From Allodiplogaster sudhausi (Eukaryota; Nematoda; Chromadorea; Rhabditida; Diplogasteridae), in NCBI GenBank assembly GCA_945643635.1, contig CALZFC010000005.1, forward strand, positions 6,694,501-6,758,500: a stretch of DNA of 64,000 nt. Reading direction: 5' to 3'. Below the pieces are notes generated by a model. The model was not told the origin of the DNA and made no database searches. It saw only the letters and a list, made by a program, of their open reading frames with translations. Positions 24,575 through 36,959 of the stretch are shown one piece after another. Position numbers and translations under genes: made by a program. Position 1 is the first letter of the stretch, and each line of letters opens with the position of its first letter.

Positions 24575-25249
24575 CTTGTCTAATATCACACATCATAAAA
24601 ACGTTTGGACAGAAAATTTACAAAACGGAATGAAGAAAATTGCCATATTGCATACGCACTAAAGGTGCAATCAATGCAAGGAATTGCCTTGGAACTAAGG
24701 CAAATGGTAAAATACACTGGATAATTACATCTAACAGAATTGCACAATCGAGGGATTGAACTTGATATCTTTTTAATACTTCTTTCCCCAACGAATTTGG
24801 GGAAAATGTATCCATCTCCTATCTTTTATTTTATACCAGGGTTCCCGTATTTTAAACAAAGTTGAATTTCATATTCATCTTAATTTCTCTTCCTTTTTCT
24901 CTCATTATTTCCCTCTCTGTCCCTCCCTTTCTGCCCTTCTTCACTCATCACTCCCTCCTATTGAATACAACTTCCTCGCTCCCTACATCCTCCCAACCGG
25001 TCAGCTACTGCCTGAGCGTCGTTTAACCCTCCGACAATGTATCTCTTCCACCGCCTCTCTTTATCTCCCACACCTCGCTTAGCAATCGATCCAGGTTTCT
25101 TCTTCCATTCAAATTTTCTTTCATTATTTGATGATATTATTTATTTTGCATGAGTGTAAGGTTTTTCAAAGCGGTCCAACGTTTTCCCATGCAAGGGAAA
25201 ACGTTGGAGAGCAAGACGAGAGGGTGAGAGTCCGAGAGTTCGTTGGTAT

Positions 25250-25285
<36 letters not shown>

Positions 25286-26195
25286 CAAGAGAGAGTGAGG
25301 GAGAGAGAGAGGGAAGAGCAAGTGTAAGTGTGAACAGCTAGGAGGAGTGCCCACAGCCATTATTACTATCAGGTTTTCCTTGAGAGGAGGACAAGGTGCA
25401 ACCCCGACCGCTTCTTCAATGCGAGGGCAGAGACCCTTCTTATTGCCACTCCTAGCTCCTCTCCTCGATCCTCCATACTTTCGCTATTCATCCGTTTGTC
25501 TTTTCTCATTCAATCTCTCACACTCTTTGTTTCTCTGACTCTCTCGTCTACTTTCCCCCTTCTCTTTCCCTTCTCTCCCTCCCACTTCTCTCTCTCTCTC
25601 TCTCTCCTTGCCTCTTTCATCCCTCTCGTCCTTGCTCGCTATCCTTATTTCCTTGCACGTGTCCTCGTTCAGATGTTTCTCCCATTCCAAGTCTCAAACT
25701 TGCACTGTATTCTGATTACTCTGACAATGATTCTTCTAGATTATCTCAGGCATTCCTGCTCAGTTGCTTCCTCTGTTCGTGTTCATTCATTGGCTTTCAA
25801 TTCCCCTACTTCTTCGTATCCAATGGAACCCTCTCCATGCCTGACAACACCCGTTCTTCTCCGTTGTTCATTCAACTTGTATTCTTTAAATTTTAATTCT
25901 CTATCTCTTTCTCTTTCACCATCTCTTTTTCGATCTCTTTATCGTTCTATTTTCTCTCTTCTTCTCTTTCTCTTTCTCTTTCTCTTTCTCTTACTCTTTC
26001 TCCGTTTCATTTGCTTTCTCTTCCTCTTCCTCTTACTGCTTTTCTTTCTCTTTCTCTTTTCTTCCTCTACCTCTTTCTCATTCTCTTTCTCGTTGTCTTT
26101 TTCTCTGTTAGTGCTAAAATATTTATGTTCCATTTCTCAGGCAGTCCTTGTATTTATATGCTTTTGCTTTATGAAGTTGCAAATTTGTTGTAGTC
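24575..26195. other. Intergenic, CT-rich; no gene seen
   Basis: Separates the KH gene from the large transposon. It includes GA and CT tracts (25255-25282, 25585-25610, 25900-26100) and a short perfect hairpin (25176-25207). The 249-codon plus-strand frame at 25496-26245 is an artefact of CT/TTC repeats. Confidence 0.5.
25176..25207. repeat. Perfect 13-bp inverted repeat with 6-nt loop
   Basis: CCAACGTTTTCCC, then ATGCAA, then GGGAAAACGTTGG. The arms match at all 13 positions. Being intergenic, it could be a hairpin remnant of a small element or a terminator-like structure; nothing nearby decides this. Confidence 0.9.
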
Positions 26196-26455
26196 CACAC
26201 AGAAAACGATGTGACACGGGATGTCACAATTTGATGTCACAATAATGTACCGATTTTACTTCGGTACATATGTGTTCCACCCCATGTCACAATTTATGTT
26301 CCAAAAAATTGTGACCTCCAGTGAAACAGAAATGTGACGCGCCATGTCACAATTTTCGAGCGGTGGAGGGCAACGTATCCCAGCAAAAATGTGACATTGC
26401 ATGTCACAATTAGGCGGCAGCACATAAATTGTGACATGCTCCCACCGTTAGCTCC
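26196..26455. repeat. Left terminal and subterminal repeats of the 9.5 kb transposon
   Basis: Some ten TGTGAC or GTCACA motifs occur in 260 bp, often as face-to-face pairs such as GATGTGACACGGGATGTCAC and ATGTGACATTGCATGTCAC. Such subterminal arrays are typical transposase binding sites, here by inference. Confidence 0.8.
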
Positions 26456-26971
26456 GCCCCTTTTGCTCTCCCTCCCCCTTCATCCATTCTTCGAATTAGT
26501 GATTCATTTACTATTATGCATGCCACTGGCATTTAATAACAAGAAGAATTATTCATTAAGTTAGTGAGACCTTCAAAAGATTACAGTAACAACTCAACAC
26601 ATTCACAAGGAAACAGTAACAACTAACACACTTACAAGATAACCGCGCCGAGTTAAATGAATTTGGGCTACTTAATCATGATAAAATTGAGTTACTGGTC
26701 ATAAAACGACAAGAATTAATACATTCTGTAAAGACTGTTTTTCTTAGAAGGATATGTCTATGTTACCAGTTACTTTCTGAATGAATCTTGGAAATAAAAA
26801 TTCGATAGTTCTAAAATGAAAGAAACGTATAGCATGAAAGCAAGTTAAAAAATGAAACAATCTTTTACTAAGATGAAAGAATGTTCTCAAGTGAAATAAA
26901 CTCAAGTAAAAGAAAATTTTCAGATGTAAGAGTCAACAAAAAAATGTGATCTAATGAGATCAGACTGGCCT

Positions 26972-29957
26972 CTATTCGGCCATAATGGCCTCCAACTTGC
27001 GGTAGATGAGCCCTGCATCTCTTGACATGGGCTCCGGAATGCCGAGCAGATTCGCAAGAAGGGACAGCTCTTGTTTCACTTCGTGTGGGTACTCGAGGTC
27101 GAACAACCAGAAGCAAGCGAGGTAGGAGAGAAGCGCATGGGCAAGGTCTCCAGAAACCTGCAGCAAGCGTATTATAAAGCAGGTAAAAAATAAATAAAAA
27201 AGCTATGAGTATAAGAATTTTTTTTAATTTGTTAAAATTACATTTTTTTAATTTGTTAAAATTACATTTCAACTTTTTTTTTTAACAAAACATGACTGAC
27301 GGTTACATCGACTCCCTCAAGAGCGATGATGAACTTGGCAGAGACATCACCGTATGCGACTATCACCGGCTGCCGGATGCCCTCATTCTTGAGTTGATCA
27401 AGAGCCGACGACGCAGAATGATGTGCCTAAGCAGCATAGTTTACACTCCTCTCGCTGTATCGTCTCTCTTTCTCGCTCCTTTTCACTCACAAGATAAGAA
27501 AAAGGCAACAGGAAACTAATGTCACTTAACTTATAAGCAATAGGTAGATATTGATTGGGAGTTTGAATTGTAATAAATAACGGACCAGGAAGCGATTGTA
27601 GACGAACTTGACACGAGATGGCTTCTTCTTTTTGTCTGTATGCTCGAACAGTGCCAGCATGTTGAGTAAGAACTCGAATGTAGCGAAATCTGAGGCATAC
27701 AATTATTCTCTTTTTAACAGTTCGATGAATAGTTTGGAAATACAATTGAACCTGGGTTACAAAGATAAATACTTAGTACACATGGATGCATTTTTTTCGA
27801 TAACTCAAAACTTTATAAGGTTGAAAATACCGAACCATTTGTTCCAGGCGGGAAGGCGTTCGCTTCAACAAGAGATCTTCTCTTCGCTTCGGATATTACG
27901 CGCAGGGCACGCTGAGACATTGCCGGCGCAATCTTCTCTTGCAATCTCCGTGGAAAGTCTCCCGCGGAAGCGCACTTTGACGCGATGAAGTCATCGACAA
28001 TCTGCAAGCAAATTCAAAAGTATATTTGTCTAATGTGAATTCCAAAAATTTTGTTCTAAACTCAAGCCATAGAGCAAGAAATAACTCATGTAAGTATAGA
28101 CAAATTATTTAAATGTAAAACAAAATCCGATAAATAAAAAATCACATACGTAACGGGACTGCGCGTAGAAGGAGTAACGTGTCGTTGTTGCTCGCGGAGG
28201 CTTGTTCTGGCAAAAGCGTATACGACAGTTTCTAAAAAAAATTATATATCGCCATTTGTGAGAGAGCTGCTACTAGTAGTAGAATTTTACATTTTAATCT
28301 AAAGACTCTCTTATATATGACAAAATGAAATATCTGTATAACTTTAAAGACTCGAGAGACAAAAACCTCTTCTGCTTAAGGAGTTCGAGGTGCTCGACAG
28401 AGCCGTGTATCAAGTTGTTAATTCGCTTAAACAAAAGGTTTTGTAATGCCTTTAATTTTCAAAATATAACAGTATCTTGTAGAGCTTTAACTGACATTTA
28501 AATGATCGTCAGTTTCTCTCTCCTCCTCGTTATCCGAAGAAGCAAGCCACTCTCGGCTGCCTGCTTTCTTCTTGTACTCTCTGATGGGCTGTGATAGCAA
28601 GCTTCTTTTTCCAAGAAGAGATCTGACCCGCCTAACGCGGCATTCGACAAGTCCCTTGTGGCTATCGATGAAGGCATCCTGAAATGCTTTCTGTAGTTAC
28701 ATCAGAGAAAATTCAGGTAACTAGCAATGCGTTATCGAGTCTTTCAAATTTCATAATGATCTTCATTCAGTTAAAAACTGTTGTGTAGAAAAAAAGGTTG
28801 CTAACTATAGAACAGTTGGGGTATCCTGCGAATAGATGCGTAACGAAGCTCCGCGTCTCTTTCGGGGATGGTTTTTCTCTGCTAAAAAAGTGCGGTAAAA
28901 TATCAGTTGTTCAAGAGTTGAAAACTAGCGTGTCAGCGTATGTCAGCAGAAAGTCGGCGATCCTTCTCGTAAGCAGGCAGCGGCCAACCCTGTCGTCCGA
29001 AATGTCATACGACGGGTCATCTTGTAGCCTCTTGAGGAATGGAGCTCCTTGCTTGCCAACCAATAACTTCTCAAAGCTGCATTTCAAAAGGCGCTGGTTC
29101 AGACGATGGTAGAAGGGGTCTTAAACGCATACGTTTACTTGTTAAAAGGAAAATTAATTAGAAATCTGCTTGCGCCGAGTTTTGCTTGCATACTAAAGGA
29201 TACAACAGACAAAAGTGCAGTTTACTAAACAGAAATTTAAAGGCCTGCCTGTGTACATCGTCCGATCTGGAACTGCCGAGGGAGTTCTGACCAACGGTGA
29301 CTCCGAGCGAACTTGAGGTGTCGAGGGATGAGAAATCGCTAAGTAAATTAAATGAATTACTATCGTAGAGCTTACAATCTGAGTATGATTTACCTCCAAG
29401 CTCTTCAAGATCGCGATCTTTGTCGACTTCTCTCTCACAAGGGTTAGCATCTTCAACATCAACTGAAAATTCATGAATCTAAGATATGACCATTCATTTT
29501 AGTATAACCTTGCTCCGCTCGAGTATCATCAGGAAAAACTGGGTTTTTCTCCCACGAGAGCGCAGTCGGATTGGTTGGCGAAAGGGACTCATTTTTTACC
29601 AGGAATGTGGAAGAAATCGAGAGGGATAGCTCCTGGCTGTTCATCGTAGTCGAAGTTGCCGGACTCTGAGAAGATCCACGTAAAAATATACTCATTTAGA
29701 GAGATAGGCAATCGGTAAACCTCGAGTAAGCTTCCTGTTGCTATGTAATGTGCGTGTGGCGCCGCAACAACTTGAGAGGGGTGAACGTCTATCATACGCT
29801 GAGGAGTGTTGAGCTGCAGCCTGACATTTGTCAGAGGGGAGCCAGTCCGTGTACTCACATATTGCTTGACTTGTGCAATGGTCTCGAAGTAGCAGTCCTC
29901 TTCGCCCAAACACTCGGGCTCAGGAGCACCCGCTTCCAACAGAATGGTTAGACGCAT
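26972..29957 (-). CDS. Transposon accessory protein (second gene of the 9.5 kb element)
   Basis: Start ATG at 29957 (MRLTILLEAGAPEPECLG). Its first 90 residues, with VKQYVSTRTGSPLTNVRLQL, look like a small beta-grasp or PB1-like fold (inference). Later exons include VDVEDANPCEREVDKDRDLE (about 29430), FNPFYHRLNQRLLKCSFEKL (about 29090), DDRVGRCLLTRRIADFLL, DAFIDSHKGLVECRVRRV (about 28660), IVDDFIASKCASAGDFPRRL (about 27970), FLLNMLALFEHTDKKKKPSR, VIVAYGDVSAKFIIALEG (about 27330) and LACFWLFDLEYPHEVKQELS, ending at TAG 26972-26974. Layout and C-terminus resemble, from memory, uncharacterised SAM-linked proteins that accompany related transposases in fish. Around 29600-29700 two overlapping frames are both open, so that junction is uncertain. 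Its role may be DNA binding or regulation of transposition; unproven. Confidence 0.7.
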
Positions 29958-30108
29958 TGGGTCTAACGCTAAAGATCACACTAACTAGGAAATAAATCAT
30001 GCAAATGATCACATATTCGTGAGCCGTCGTAAATAACGGGATAAATTGAAATATTGATCTTCAGATCAAAGTATTTGTTTATTGCTAAGAGAAAATAACG
30101 AAAATATT

Positions 30109-33100
30109 CTAGCAGTGGCAGAGGGCGTGTCTTGGCATGAAAGCGGTCTCATTTCCCTCGGGGTAGCCGTCAAGAGGCAGTGGATCAAAAAGTTCCTTGA
30201 AAAAGACAGTTGTGATCGCTCCAGATGCGGTGAAGAAGCAACATTGTCTGCTGTCATCAAATCGAGCGGGATGTCCGATCTTTGCAACGATCTTCCATGT
30301 TTGTTCCGTGAATGCGAAGCAATCGATCTGGGCAGGAACAAAGCTGCTACTCTTGTTCAGCAAAACGATGTCTCCCGACTTGTAGAGTGTCCCGTGATGC
30401 TGGAGTAGGAGAGTGCACTTCACCCGTCGTTCCTTCAGAACTGCCCGTGCGAGCGCTGACACTTGATGTTGCTCGATTCCTTTTCCGGGAACGAATTCCG
30501 CCTCCTTCTGAAGACGTAGTGCCCAAAGAGTGCGCTGGATGTGAGTTGCGAACGTGCACGGCAGACACGTGAAGTTCCTTGTAATGTAGGACCGTCGCTT
30601 GACGTACGCATTCAGTTGCTCGAATTGCAGAGTACTCAGTTGTCCAACTGGCCCTAGAGAACGAATCGCAGCTGCATAGTGCAGCAACGCGTGCGTCTTG
30701 TAGATGGGCCTGGACGAATGGGCTGCAGCTGCGCGAGAGGGCGGAATGTCCAGAGGGACAACTCGCCAAGCAAGAGACACGTATTCCTCGGCCGTAGAAC
30801 GTACCAAATCAATGTCGCCAGATGTCAACTCGAATGAGCAGAGAAGGCGACTCAACTCGGAAAAGCGCTGGAACAGAAGCCGGATCTCAGGTTCCGCAAC
30901 CATTACGTCCAACGGGAAGAGAAATGGGACGAGCCGAATGAGAAATGCTGTGTCGGCTGCCTTTTGCCCGGACACAGGGTCACCTTGCGAAACATCGGCC
31001 GGGATTGGGTTGATTGTGCAGCTGCTGTCGACTCGCCCAGTAGCAAAGGCACATAACTTATCGTTGATATCCTTGAGCGGAAGTCCATTCCGAATGATGG
31101 CCCGAATGACCACTCCTAGAAGACGGCAGCTCTCGCCCTCGTACAAGTCGTGGGCGATATCACAGTAGGCATCCTCCGACACGTGGTATCCCGTAATGCC
31201 GTTGAGTGGCGAATCCCCCATCACGCCAAAAGCAGGAGGGCCGTTCGCTTGATACCTTAAGTTATCGCTTAAATTCATCCAATCTCCGATCAACGACAAA
31301 GGAACCGACCACGCCAAAGTCCGTAATTGGCAGTCCTTCTCTAGGTGAACGGCTCCAAAGTCGCGGTAGTTGGTCAAGCAGTGACGGCAAGGGAAACCTC
31401 CGGAAAAGCACGTCTGCATCTGGCGGACTTGGTTTAGTGCCAGGTTATCACCAAGAACCGAGTGCAGCCAAGGGTAGACGACAACGCTTCGCCCTCTCCA
31501 CGACACCATGATTCCGTTTTCGTAGAATACGTTCAACTCTACCTAAGAAGTTAAACTAATTGATGATCTTTATTTACAACTTTTACGCTTTTTAAAAATT
31601 TTACTTCAAATATATTACGGCACCTTGAAGCTTTCTAGAAGAGGCTTGTAGCCATAAGCCTTGTGATCAGACCCGTACGATGTCGCGTAGAGAAACCTAA
31701 AGCATTTACTTGAAGAACTGCTTTTTTTATTTTAGCATTTTGACACTTACTTCCATTTATGTAGACACGAAGCATGCCGTCTCAGTCCGGAAAAAGTGAA
31801 GAACATCATGGTTTGAGAGTGGTTAGACGACGCCTTTCGTAGACCACTTCCAGGGCAAACGTCATCGAGGTATACCACAATCGGAAGTAGTGGTTTCTTC
31901 GTTCTGGAGGTAGCGTCACGAAACCGTTGCCCGTCCAGTGGAGACAGGAAATTCCCCCTTCCGAATGGCTCCATTTCTAACACCTGAAAAGCATACAGAT
32001 TCTATATACTTCAATGTAACACAAAATAGCGATAAACCTGTTGAAATTCCACGTTCCGAAAGGCCGCTTCTATCGAATCCTTCAGTGGGACAATGTAGAA
32101 CTTGCACGGTCGATCGACACGACTCTGCTTCCCATCCAAGTCGCGTACGGGGACAGTCATCGTCCCCATTTGTCGAGGCAAAGGTTCAATGTAGTCCTGT
32201 TCTTGTCGAAGCGCAGCCTTCCTTCTGTATGATGTAGCAACGGTGTTCAGTGTAGCCATAAACTGATCGAAATGGGAGTCGTTCATGGCTCGAACGTTCT
32301 TAGCGATACGGCGAATCAGATCCACCATTTTATCCGTTTCCGACTCTGTTATTCCAATTCGGCTTGTGGAGGTGAGGATCTCGGCTCTAATCGTTTCGCA
32401 GAAGTTGGTCGAATCATCAGCTTCGAGCGCTTCCGAGTCGTCATTCTCATCGTCCTCCTCCTCCAGCTCAGTTGCAGATATGTCGCCGTCCAACTCCTCA
32501 ACATCCTCTTGAAGAGACGAGGCATCCATGTTGCCATTGTCATCAACATCCACATCCATTGCACCATCGCTATCGCTGCTGTCGGAATAAAGACCCCTCA
32601 TCAGAGCAGGATCTGAAGAGAAGACTTGCGATGTTCAATAGTAAGGTACTGTTATTACTTGTTTAAATTACTACTCACGTTGTTGGCTCAAGTGAACCCG
32701 CCATGCTTGAAATCGTCCGAACTCAGATGAGCAAAAGCGGCAGTGATATTGATTTTCTCCAAGGTGTGACTGTTGACAATGCCGTTTTAAGTGGGCCAAT
32801 GTAGGAAGCTCCTCCTCGCAGACGTCCGCTGGACAACGCATCGTTAAGATTCTAAACTGTAATTTGTTGTTTTCCTTTTTCATTAGATATTAACATTCAA
32901 TGTTATCTTTCTATGTGCTCTTTCTTTCTATAGTTCTTGCAGCCTTGTATTCCTTTTTTCGTCTAAAACTTTCTTCCATAACTATATTGTTTTGTCTTAA
33001 TAATGAATTTTTTTTCTGTATGAATATTCTTAAGCATATAACATGCTTAACAAATATTGGATATCGTAACGTAATTAAAAACCAACTTTGTAACAGAAAA

Positions 33101-35385
33101 ATACAAATCACACGTTTGCATTTGTGCAATTCGTTAATTCTCAATTCGTTGTAACCAGTGGGTTGTGTTACAGTAGTTCATAGTAAACAAAAGAGTTGCC
33201 CAGAAAAAAATACTTTGTAAAAACTTTCAAATAACACTCTTACAATGGAGCGATTCGCTTATTTTCAATCAGTTGTTACTACTGGTTGGGTTACGGTAGT
33301 TTATAGTAAACATAAAGGTGCCCAGAAAAATCCACTCAAAAAACTTACTCTTTTGAATAGGAACGCAATCGCTTATTCTCAATTACTTCAAGGAATTTAC
33401 TTGCACAGACACATACAGAACAGATTGGGATACGGTACCTTTAAGAAATTAAACTTGTCCAGAAATTTATCACTTTCCATTTAAAATAAATCATTGGTAC
33501 GGATTCGCGAATTAATTCGCTCAAATTTCGTAAGGTTACGGTTCTGGGCAACTCTCCTGAAAATCAAGAACAGTTTCCCAGAAATGGGAGAAAATAAATA
33601 CCTTTGAATATAATTTAAAAGTCAAAAGATATAAGCTTACATTCTCTAAACTTAGCGTAACTTCGCTAATCAATAGCAACTACAGCTTCGATAATTGTAA
33701 TTGTAAGTCACATAAAGCACTTACAAAAGCATCTCAAGGTTTCAAGTAACTTTTCACTTGCACCAACAGTATTCCAATACTCGATAAGTTTAAGGACGAG
33801 AGTACGGTATGTTAAATATTTAAAAAAAAATAAGTTAAATCACATCCCACCTTGCTGCAAATGTCGCACCGGAACGGCTTCCGATCAGTGTGGTTGACGG
33901 CGTGTTGTTGGAGACCTGGAAAAAACTTACATTTGGAAATATTTCAGTTCAGAATATACAATGGTAATCCTGTATAAAATGTTGAGCAAAAAAGAAGCAT
34001 TAATTATTCGTCGTACCAAAATTTATTTTCTTTTTTTAAAATATACACATCGAGTTGGGTTACGGTACTTCTTAGAAAAGAAAAGAAAGAAACAAGAAAA
34101 GAACAGTTTCGCTTATTTTAAATAAGTTATACAGAGCTGGTTTGATTACGGTTTTTTTTCTGGAAAACAAAAGAAACTTGCCCAGAAATTGAATTAACTA
34201 CATAACCGATAGGGTATAAAAAGGTATTGTCGATTTCACAGAATAATTCCTAATTTTGGGCATCATCCTGAGGGACAGATGGGCAGAAACAGCTAACAAA
34301 CCTTGCTAATATTTAGGATCATCGACAGTGGCTTCTATTCCCTGATAATAACAACTACAAATTTCTAACCACGTTACCCTAGAATTGAAGACTAGACAAT
34401 GTATATAAACATAACGAACCTTCGCAAGTCTGCGGCAGCTTCAGATGGCAGAAGCGCGGTCTGCGCGGAGATGCGATGTCTTCCAGCTCCGGTAGGAAGT
34501 CAGGGGAAGAGTGCGTACCGATTTTCTAAACAACGCATTATTTATATTTAAAATCTTTTGAATTGTATTATCCTGCTTTCAAAGTTAAGAAAAATAATAA
34601 ACGTGGAATAGGTAATAACAAATGAACAAGGAAAAAAAATGTTCGGAACAAACTTTTCAATGTGTGGGAAAATGAGTTTTTTGTACTCTTAAAGAACAAT
34701 AAACGAACGAAACTTATTTAAAAGTCAAAGTTGTTAGACGAGTCTGAAAAGTTATCGTACCTGGACAAAAATGCAGCAGCTTAAGCGTTGAAGCTGCGCG
34801 GTGCGCGGTTGTTGGGTGGATTGGGCAAGAGAAATACTGAAAATATAAAATTGCTGAAATAAGTATACGAATTTCAACATGAAATATAAACGATAGTTAA
34901 TGTACCAATAAAGAGAAAACACATTAAATATTTAAATTCGTTGGGAAGAATGGCAGCATCAATTAACAGATGTATCAACTTATGAAGAAAAGAATTAAAA
35001 GCAAACCACGCTCGGATGTCGAAAGAATTTGATCTTGCTGCGCGCGCCGACACGCTGTCTAGTTCCAGCAATCGCAGACAAGAAGGGCTAGCCTGATAAG
35101 AAAAGAACAACGTTGCATATTCAGCATATTTAATAATGTTAATTTTATCACTCATTCGTGAGAAAAGAATGACAAAAGTGCTGACAATAAGGGAATAAAA
35201 ACTGCAATAGAAACTTGCAAGAATAAACATTAACAAATCAGCTTTTTCATATCAATAGCGGGATGAATGAGTTAAACTTTTCAATTACTTACTATTAGAA
35301 GTTGAGTCTCCAGTTGTTGATCGAGAGCACAAAGAGCAGCTTGGCTAACTACGCGGCCCGGGGACTCTCGCTTTCTAACTGACAC
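30109..35385 (-). CDS. Transposase with N-terminal C2H2 zinc fingers
   Basis: Zinc-finger exons: RFCHLKLPQTCEG/LQQHAVNH and CDICSK (about 33860-34460), then RCPADVCEEELPTLAHLKRH and YHCRFCSSEFGRFQAWRVH (32690-32870). A long exon (32038 to about 32600) opens with an acidic stretch (DSSDSDGAMDVDVDDN). The next has VVYLDDVCPGSG (about 31880). The large last exon (30109 to about 31550) has CRHCLTNYRD, DAYCDIAHDLYEGESCRLLG (about 31150) and LSTLQFEQLNAYVKRRSY (about 30630), ending HALCHC and TAG. HDxxEG followed by a FEQ/FEAKH-like block is, from memory, shared by a family of animal transposase-like proteins; I infer that D of YLDD, D of HDLYEG and E of FEQ form the catalytic triad. The 5' exons (about 34750-35385) are tentative and no start Met was fixed. 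Confidence 0.75.
33130..34200. repeat. Degenerate tandem repeat in a transposase intron
   Basis: About six diverged units share TCGCTTATTYTCAAT, then GGTTGGGTTACGGTA, then GCCCAGAAA, spaced roughly 100-150 bp (for example near 33125-33215, 33255-33330, 33365-33460 and 34050-34190). Order within the unit is preserved although sequence has drifted. The array lies between the two zinc-finger exon groups of the transposase gene. Confidence 0.7.
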
Positions 35386-35564
35386 AAAAGAGCAGAATCG
35401 CTACGCTTACACGTTATAAATGTCATATCAAAAAGCGATTCAATATTACAAACATGAAATAAAAAAAGGATAAGTTTTAAGTGTTTGTTAACCCGAGATT
35501 TTCTTCCGAAAATTAAACGTTCCGTTCAAATGATGATTCCGAATATTTTTTTAAACATGGTCGA

Positions 35565-35730
35565 AAGTGGTACAATGTCACATTTTCTGTTCTCGCATCG
35601 CCTCGTCCCCCCTTGCCACCAAAATGTGACATCCGTTGTCACAATTCTCTTCGGCGGCCGCTTGCGTGTCACATTTTTGGTCACAATTTTGGATGGAACA
35701 TTAATTGTGCGTCACATTTTTTTCTGTGTG
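35565..35730. repeat. Right terminal and subterminal repeats of the 9.5 kb transposon
   Basis: Contains CAATGTCACATTTT, AAATGTGACATCCGTTGTCAC, GTGTCACATTTTTGGTCAC and the terminal GCGTCACATTTTTTTCTGTG. It is the inverted counterpart of the left end, with fewer motif copies and a shorter array. Confidence 0.8.
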
Positions 35731-36959
35731 TCCAAAGCAAAGAGTTATGCCAATCCTCAGCCGGACATGTAATTTTGGTCAAAGTACCGTTGAACGAAAA
35801 TTTTAAACGATAGAAAATTGTAGACGAACTCCCGTATATAAGCATATAAATGTTGAACGATCTTTCATATCAGCGTTCATCTTTTGTTGATCGAACGTTC
35901 GTCCATCTTCAATAACATTACTTGTCGGCAGAAGAAACGGAATACTTCATATGATTTCTCTCAGCCTCTTTCAACTTTTCGTTCTGTATCTCTTTCTACT
36001 CTTTCTTCCTGTTTTATCCCCTGTGTTCTCACTTTAATTATTCTCCAAATGGGTGCAAACTCTTTTATACTTTTTTACTGGATTTCTGGATTTAGCAAAA
36101 AATACATCTTGAATGTAAGCTGTCGCTACAATCGACTTCTTTTCCTTCGGTGAGATGTGCGCTGTTACATATAAAAAGAATGAGTGAGAGAAAGAGAGAG
36201 AGAGAGTGAGAGTTAGTAATAAAGAGAAAAAGAGCAGGAAGGCGAGAGAGCGGGATAGAAAGAGGGAGAAACATAAGAGAATAGTAACCGATGAGATAAA
36301 CCAGAAAAATTATAATGTATACAATGTGGTAACTACTTCCTTGCATTCCAATGGCATCTATGAACGCCTTCTTTTCATGTCCCTTCTCATTGTAATCACC
36401 TGTATGTATGTATGTCTTGAATTATCTCTCACTATATTTCTCTGTCTTTCATTCTTTCTTTTTCTCTCAGTTACCGTTTCAACCTTTCGAGAAACTGAAC
36501 AGCAACCGAAACATCAACAGCAGTTCCACCAGATTTTAGTTTAAATTTGCACTGAGCGTTCAAGAGTTCCTGCTCCTAACCTTGGAGAAAAAGCGAATGA
36601 GGGACGTGATAGGCTAAGGTGAGTCAAGAGTCCTTGGAGAGGAGAGATGAAGAATATAAGAAGAAGAAGGAGCATGAAGGGGGGTCTGCTCTTCTCCTTA
36701 AACGCCTCCAGCCCTTTCTTGCTCTTTTCTGACTTTCTCTCGCTAAATCGTTGTATTGCTTTCATTGTTCTTCGCCTTCTCTTCTAATCTTTGGATATCT
36801 AGATGATCCATTCAAACATACAATTGCAAAGACTGTTCTGTTCTTCAGAACATCCCCGTTTGTATGTAGAAGTAAGGCATGATCACTTGGATCTGTCTGA
36901 ATTGCTGCCATTTCAGTGGAAAGAGAGGACTCTTCTCTGGCTTCCTCGTCCTCTTTCTT
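35731..36959. other. Intergenic region upstream of the patched-related gene
   Basis: No domain-bearing frame was found. A GA tract lies at 36180-36275. The PTR start is preceded by ordinary AT-rich sequence and a TTTCAG (36911-36916), which could be the acceptor of a 5' untranslated exon or a trans-splice site (inference). Confidence 0.4.

Larger units (their letters stand above)
26196..35730 (-). mobile_element. DNA transposon of about 9.5 kb with two genes and repeat-rich inverted ends
   Basis: The left end begins CACACAGAAAACGATGTGAC; the right end, read in reverse complement, begins CACACAGAAAAAAATGTGAC, so 18 of 20 terminal bases match. Inside both ends the motif TGTGACAT/ATGTCACA recurs in both orientations. 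Everything between belongs to two minus-strand multi-exon genes with no host gene among them: a C2H2/transposase protein (30109-35385) and an accessory protein (26972-29957). The flanking dinucleotide TC is present at both outer borders and is a possible but weak target duplication. No internal stop or frameshift was needed to read the genes, so the copy may be recent. From memory, similar protein pairs occur as uncharacterised proteins in fish and cnidarian genomes; I cannot check this. Confidence 0.8.

Noticed and set aside
25496..26245. 249-codon plus-strand frame rich in Leu, Phe and Ser
   Set aside because: Generated by CTCTTT repeats; it runs into the transposon end and shows no domain.
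30082..31511. Plus-strand frames opposite the transposase exon
   Set aside because: Antisense shadows of the transposase coding sequence.
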